The notes under the pieces are model-generated. The model was given only the letters and a program-made list of their open reading frames with translations, searched no databases and had not been told where the DNA came from. A stretch of 64,000 nt of DNA from Nitrospira defluvii (GTDB lineage Bacteria; Nitrospirota; Nitrospiria; Nitrospirales; Nitrospiraceae). The position numbers were made by a program, and so were the translations under genes. Where the stretch lies: positions 186,001 through 250,000 of the forward strand of contig WYAX01000020.1 in assembly GCA_011525625.1 (NCBI GenBank). Reading direction: 5' to 3'. This document shows, in pieces, positions 60,610 to 64,000 of the stretch (position 1 is its first letter; every line of letters starts with the position of its first letter).

Positions 60610-61002
60610 ATGAGAAGGTCAATCGCTGTGATGGTCGCTGCCGCGTTTGTGAGCATGAGTTCACTAGCCGTTGCCGACGATCTGGGCTTGGGCAACATGT
60701 CTGAGGGAATCAAGCAGGACATGAGCGCCGTGTCCGACGATCTGAATGCCCACAAAGAGGAGCTGAAGAGCGACCTGAAGGCGAAGAAGGAATCGGCGAA
60801 GCGCGAATTGAAGGCGAAACGGGACGAGGCGAAAGCGAAGAAGAAGCAGGCCAAGGCGAAAAAAGAGCAGGTCAAAGCCAAGGCGAAGGCGAAGAAAGCG
60901 GCGGCGCATGCCACGGTGAAAGAAGCGAAGGGAGCCGCGAATGACGCTGCGAGCGAAGTCGGGACAATGACGAATGAGCTGAAGGACGCCGCACGGTACT
61001 AG
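60610..61002 (+). CDS. Exported Lys/Ala-rich coiled-coil protein, 130 aa
   Basis: A signal peptide (SIAVMVAAAFVSMSSLAVA) is followed by a short Gly/Ser-containing part and a highly charged helix of about 80 residues made of Lys, Ala and Glu (e.g. KSDLKAKKESAKRELKAK), then an Ala/Gly-rich tail. It is basic, predicted to be a long single helix or coiled coil, and may bind DNA, polysaccharide or membrane surfaces; this is inference. The ATG at 60610 has GAGGGGG eight bases upstream. A terminator follows at 61053. Confidence 0.78.
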   Translation: MRRSIAVMVAAAFVSMSSLAVADDLGLGNMSEGIKQDMSAVSDDLNAHKEELKSDLKAKKESAKRELKAKRDEAKAKKKQAKAKKEQVKAKAKAKKAAAHATVKEAKGAANDAASEVGTMTNELKDAARY

Positions 61003-61052
61003 CCCAAACGAATGACACACCCGGCGGGTTCTCCCCCATCGGAGTTCGTGAG

Positions 61053-61098
61053 CCACGGCCTGTGATCGGCTACCTCCCGGTCGCAGGCCGTGGTGTTT
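61053..61098 (+). terminator. Probable intrinsic terminator
   Basis: CCACGGCCTG (61053-61062) and CAGGCCGTGG (61084-61093) form a perfect 10-base-pair stem followed by TGTTT. It follows the coiled-coil gene and precedes the xth promoter. Confidence 0.65.
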
Positions 61099-61112
61099 CA
61101 ACAAAGTGTCGG

Positions 61113-61141
61113 TTGTTGCGGCGGGCGGGCTCTGTTAGAAT
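61113..61141 (+). promoter_or_regulatory. Putative sigma-70 promoter of xth
   Basis: TTGTTG (61113-61118), a 17-base spacer and TAGAAT (61136-61141), 11 bases before the xth ATG. The message would be leaderless or nearly so. Confidence 0.6.
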
Positions 61142-61152
61142 CCGCCCGCTGT

Positions 61153-61926
61153 ATGAAAATCGCGACCTTCAACGTCAATTCTCTGCGGAAGCGCCTTCCC
61201 ATTGTGTTGCAGTGGCTGGAACGTCATCAGCCGGATGTCCTGTGTTTGCAGGAAACCAAGGTTCAGGACAGCGAATTCCCTCTGACCGCTCTTGCCGCGT
61301 CCGGCTATGACATCACGTTCCGGGGGATGAAAGCATACAACGGCGTGGCAGTGCTCAGCCGCACCAAGCCTGAAGCGGTGTCTTACGGCTTCGACGACGG
61401 GGGTGATGTCGAGGATGCTCGTCTGTTGCGGGTGGTCATTCAGGGGATCCCGATCATCAACACGTATGTGCCGCAAGGGTTCGAGATCGATTCCCCCAAG
61501 TATCAGTACAAACTGAAATGGTATGAGCGTCTACGGAACCACTTCGAATCGCATCTGTCCCCGAAGGAGCCGGCGATCTGGTGTGGAGACATGAATGTGG
61601 CCCCAAGACCCATTGATGTCCACAGCCCGGAGAAACATCTGAAACATGTCTGCTACCACGAAGACGCGCGCAATGCCTATGGGAAGACGGTTGCGTGGGG
61701 CTTCGAAGATGTGTTCTGCAAACTGTATCCAGATCGCCAGCAATTCACGTTTTTCGACTACCGTGCGCCCAGTGCCCTTGCCGCCAACAAAGGGTGGCGG
61801 ATCGATCATATCCTCGCGACTGCACCGTTGGCCCAACGATGTCAGCGTGTCGATGTAGATTTAGAACCGCGCCGCGCGACAGACCCCTCGGATCACACCG
61901 TGCTCTGGGCCGACTTCTCTCTCTAA
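61153..61926 (+). CDS. xthA: Exodeoxyribonuclease III (XthA family)
   Basis: A 257-residue AP endonuclease/3' exonuclease of the ExoIII family. MKIATFNVNSLRKR, LCLQETKVQD (catalytic Glu), NTYVPQGFEI, WCGDMNVAP and the C-terminal GWRIDHILA and DPSDHTVLWADF (His-Asp) are all present. It cleaves abasic sites in base-excision repair and acts in the cytoplasm. The promoter at 61113-61141 leaves only a few bases before the ATG; no Shine-Dalgarno sequence is seen, so it may be translated leaderless. Confidence 0.96.
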   Translation: MKIATFNVNSLRKRLPIVLQWLERHQPDVLCLQETKVQDSEFPLTALAASGYDITFRGMKAYNGVAVLSRTKPEAVSYGFDDGGDVEDARLLRVVIQGIPIINTYVPQGFEIDSPKYQYKLKWYERLRNHFESHLSPKEPAIWCGDMNVAPRPIDVHSPEKHLKHVCYHEDARNAYGKTVAWGFEDVFCKLYPDRQQFTFFDYRAPSALAANKGWRIDHILATAPLAQRCQRVDVDLEPRRATDPSDHTVLWADFSL

Positions 61927-61983
61927 CCTCGTGCCTGCGGCGGGACAGGGCATTGACCAACCCCTCCCCCGCCGCTCGTGCGC

Positions 61984-62163
61984 TTACTGCAACGCTTCCA
62001 CTGGTTCCAATAACAAGGGTTCGGCCATTCGGGTACGCCGATTTTGTTCGATTAATGGATCGACGATCGATCCGCAATTGATGCATCGCCACACAAACGT
62101 TTCCGGGGAAAAATCCGGCCGCCATTCGTCCACCATCAGTCCTTGGCATCGTCCGCATGTCAT
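61984..62163 (-). CDS. Small zinc-ribbon protein, 59 aa
   Basis: Begins MTCGRCQGLMVDEW and has CGRC and CINCG pairs (VWRCINCGSIVD), a one-zinc ribbon. Similar very short proteins are common in Nitrospira-type genomes. The ATG at 62163 has GGAGGTGGG upstream at normal spacing, which is why it is preferred over 62232. Function unknown; possibly nucleic-acid or metal binding. Confidence 0.78.
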   Translation of the reverse strand: MTCGRCQGLMVDEWRPDFSPETFVWRCINCGSIVDPLIEQNRRTRMAEPLLLEPVEALQ

Positions 62164-62694
62164 GGTGCCCACCTCCTTAGAATGTGCCTCCAACGCGTGA
62201 AGGCCATGCCCATGTGAGGTAGAGAGTAACAACGTGAGATTAGAGAGGTGTTAGTGAGACGTTAGAACACATTAATCCTGATTCCTCTTAAATATCAGCT
62301 GGTTCATGTGCTCGGCTTAGACAAATTGAGAGGCGATCAAGAGGGTTCTGTCTAAAATCCCCATGCGAAATGAAACTCATCAGCCTGAGACGGTGGGTAT
62401 CAAGTCGATCAAGGAAGAGGGGAAGCCAAAACGGAGGTGTGGAGAATCGTCCGAGGGCAACGGTGGTGACGTTGGGAGGCCACACGTATGTGTATTGCGA
62501 GGGAGACTGCCCCTCGAGGTGGAAGAACCGTCGAGTTTCTTGACAGAATTTCCTTCGTACTTTATCGATGAACTGGCGCTGGGCTCTCCATCGGGAGCGA
62601 ACATGTATTCGTGTCATCGGAGTCTGACATTCAACGCCCCGGGCCGTAGCAAGCGGAGGAAGGGGCTACGCGTATCTACGCCGATCACTCAACT
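62164..62694. other. Intergenic region without supported gene
   Basis: A 531-base gap. A plus-strand frame at 62363-62710 overlaps the PilZ gene start and has no motif; I do not support it. The region is lower in GC near 62230-62300 and contains a candidate promoter for the PilZ gene at 62540-62568. Confidence 0.4.
62540..62568 (+). promoter_or_regulatory. Putative promoter of the PilZ gene
   Basis: A perfect -35 TTGACA (62540-62545), a 17-base spacer and TATCGA (62563-62568), about 127 bases before the ATG at 62695. The -10 box is weak. Confidence 0.4.
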
Positions 62695-63195
62695 ATGGCT
62701 CAATCGCTGACGTGCCCACAGTGCGGGCAACATCGCGTCTTTCGTTCCCGTTGTACCACGCTCATGGAGCGGCTCAAGTCGCTTGCCTACATCTCGCCAT
62801 TCCACTGTCAGTCGTGTAGTTGCCGCTTCTCGGCGTCACGGTGGGGATACAGCTATTCCAATCAAGTACTCGATCGTCGCGAACATTTGCGCATCCCGGT
62901 TCGACTGTTCTTGTCGTTCTCGGGAGGCAAGATACGTGGTGAAGGTACCGTGCTGGATATCTCGATGGGAGGATGTGTGATCGAGAGTCAGGCGTCGGTC
63001 CATGTGGACGACATTTTCTATCTACAAATCGTGCTCGAAAATGAGCAGGCTCCACTTGAGGTCGCGGCGATGGTCCGATCCGTCAGCTCGCGTGGGATTG
63101 CGTTTAAGTTTCTCCGCTCCGCACAGGAGAACCAACGGCTCTTGGCGTTTGTGCAATCCAAGACGGAAACCTGGGGCACACACTCATCCGTCTGA
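62695..63195 (+). CDS. Zinc-ribbon plus PilZ domain protein (c-di-GMP receptor)
   Basis: A 166-residue cytoplasmic protein with an N-terminal zinc ribbon (CPQCGQ and CQSCSC) and a C-terminal PilZ domain. The c-di-GMP motifs are present: RREHLRIPV (RxxxR type) and DISMGGC (D/NxSxxG). It likely reads c-di-GMP levels and could act on the surface polysaccharide system in this window, which is inference from function only. The start at 62695 is an ATG directly at the zinc ribbon. Confidence 0.88.
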   Translation: MAQSLTCPQCGQHRVFRSRCTTLMERLKSLAYISPFHCQSCSCRFSASRWGYSYSNQVLDRREHLRIPVRLFLSFSGGKIRGEGTVLDISMGGCVIESQASVHVDDIFYLQIVLENEQAPLEVAAMVRSVSSRGIAFKFLRSAQENQRLLAFVQSKTETWGTHSSV

Positions 63196-63275
63196 CCCTC
63201 CTGGCATCTCGCAGGTTGGTGGCCCTCATCCCAGTCCCCGCAGCATCCACGAAGCAACTTCTTGCGGATATTCTG

Positions 63276-63584
63276 CTACAGTGGCGTTTCCCAGGCCGAG
63301 GCTTGCGGATAGTCCGTGGTCAACCGTTCGTGTTCGGCGTGGTCAAAGGATTCCACGATCAGGTCGGTGCGGTTCAACGGTTCAGGACAAGAAGGTGAGG
63401 AAAGAAACTCTACATAGGCCTGTGCCTTCGCCTCAGTGCTGAATCGGCAGAGTCCATATTCAGGCATGTGGGAAGAGGGATGCCAGAAGGCCAAGCCGAT
63501 GGAGCTACCCTGAAAGACGCCCAGGGTGCGATGTCGAACCTGAAATCCTCCCGGCGTATCCGTTGAGCGGTCAAGTGCCATCAT
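63276..63584 (-). CDS. Hypothetical protein, 102 aa
   Basis: A small soluble protein with a well-behaved composition in its second half (LCRFSTEAKAQAYVEFLSS, then LIVESFDHAEHERLTTDYPQ in part). No family recognised. Start at 63584 (tandem ATGs, 63581 alternative); the frame is open to 63692, but the ATG pair has GGACG upstream. Confidence 0.55.
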   Translation of the reverse strand: MMALDRSTDTPGGFQVRHRTLGVFQGSSIGLAFWHPSSHMPEYGLCRFSTEAKAQAYVEFLSSPSCPEPLNRTDLIVESFDHAEHERLTTDYPQASAWETPL

Positions 63585-63745
63585 GCGTCCAAAAGCTGAT
63601 CTGCGAGCGGTGACGGGTAGTATAACAAGCTCACAGGGGGAAGCGACATCTCGGGAGGGGAAGGCCTCGGAGATTCTTGACTTCGTCGGCATCAGCCTTA
63701 GGTGTTGAACAGGCGCTGGTATGACGTCGGCGCGGAGGAGGAATC

Positions 63746-64000
63746 ATGAGCATGTTTGTTGCGCGAATGGTGCTGGGCTCGTTGCTGCTCACCGGCATAT
63801 TGACCTCATCGGGGTGCGGGTACAACGATCTGCAAGGTCTCGATGAAGACACCAAAGCCGCATGGAGCGAGGTCATCAACCAATATCAACGCCGGGCCGA
63901 CCTCATTCCCAATCTGGTGAATACGGTCAAAGGTTACGCCGCGCATGAACGAGAGACCTTGGAGAGTGTGGTGCAGGCGCGCGCTAGGGCCACGAATGTA
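63746..64000 (+). CDS. lemA: LemA family lipoprotein, cut by right edge
   Basis: The first 85 codons are in the window. A signal peptide with lipobox TSSGC is followed by YNDLQGLDEDTKAAWSEVINQYQRRADLIPNLVNTVKGYA (in part: QRRADLIPNLVNTVKGYA), the diagnostic start of LemA proteins. Cytoplasmic or envelope coiled-coil protein of unclear role. The ATG at 63746 has GGAGGA seven bases upstream. The gene continues beyond base 64000. Confidence 0.93.
   Translation, partial: MSMFVARMVLGSLLLTGILTSSGCGYNDLQGLDEDTKAAWSEVINQYQRRADLIPNLVNTVKGYAAHERETLESVVQARARATNV

Noticed and set aside
62363-62710. Plus-strand frame of 115 codons
   Set aside because: Overlaps the PilZ start, lacks a recognisable motif, and composition is not protein-like.
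1-64000. CRISPR arrays, tRNA or rRNA genes, insertion sequences
   Set aside because: None recognised by eye: no regularly spaced identical repeats, no cloverleaf with a TTCGA arm, no transposase frame. A dedicated tRNA search was not possible.

Overview
The window is about 60% GC and almost fully coding. It looks like a chromosomal segment of a Nitrospira-type bacterium (phylum Nitrospirota). This is an inference from gene content, not a proven placement: a DabA/DabB-like inorganic-carbon uptake cluster with a PII-like protein, many short lipoproteins with TPR segments, small CxxC zinc-ribbon proteins, MEKHLA and DUF1653 proteins, and long palindromic repeats directly behind stop codons. No rRNA, tRNA, CRISPR array, transposase or integrase was recognised.

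Layout. 1-545: left-edge partial gene and a palindromic repeat. 547-8382: minus-strand inorganic-carbon module (dabB-like, a second antiporter-type membrane subunit, dabA-like, PII-like regulator, small hypothetical). It is preceded by a structured leader that ends in an intrinsic terminator just before dabB, with a divergent DUF2294 gene. 8382-14881: selO, a 1077-residue membrane protein of unknown function, two alpha/beta hydrolases. 15088-18504: two tandem paralogous lipoproteins, a 55-residue Cys-rich protein, a HugZ-like protein, a SYLF protein. 18604-25607: ettA, patatin lipoprotein, two nucleotide-sugar-type SDR genes, cytochrome c, DUF1295 membrane protein, small lipoprotein, HTH/Zn-ribbon regulator. 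25758-37441: tldD/tldE pair, TPR protein, methyltransferase, TIGR00725, LEA14-like lipoprotein, exported MsrA with a CoA-binding protein, lytic transglycosylase, aminotransferase.

37465-48353: probable exopolysaccharide locus. It has a family 2 glycosyltransferase diverging from a three-gene operon: a GH18-like exported protein, a TPR plus YaiO-type outer-membrane barrel, and an exported polysaccharide deacetylase. Next come a HEAT-repeat membrane protein, a CheY-like regulator, an Hpt protein and a GAF-PAS-receiver protein with no kinase domain. The set of parts resembles PNAG machinery (PgaA/B/C) but is divided differently among genes.

48704-64000: housekeeping and accessory genes, including a 3-hydroxyisobutyrate dehydrogenase-like enzyme, CysQ-like phosphatase, CorA, LeuCD, MEKHLA and DUF1653 proteins, a flavoprotein disulfide reductase, TPR lipoprotein, MscS-like channel, exodeoxyribonuclease III, PilZ protein, and a LemA gene cut by the right edge.

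The observations most worth follow-up are the dab leader/attenuator with a third Dab-type subunit, the non-canonical exopolysaccharide locus with its kinase-less phosphorelay parts, and two families of palindromic repeats fixed to stop codons.
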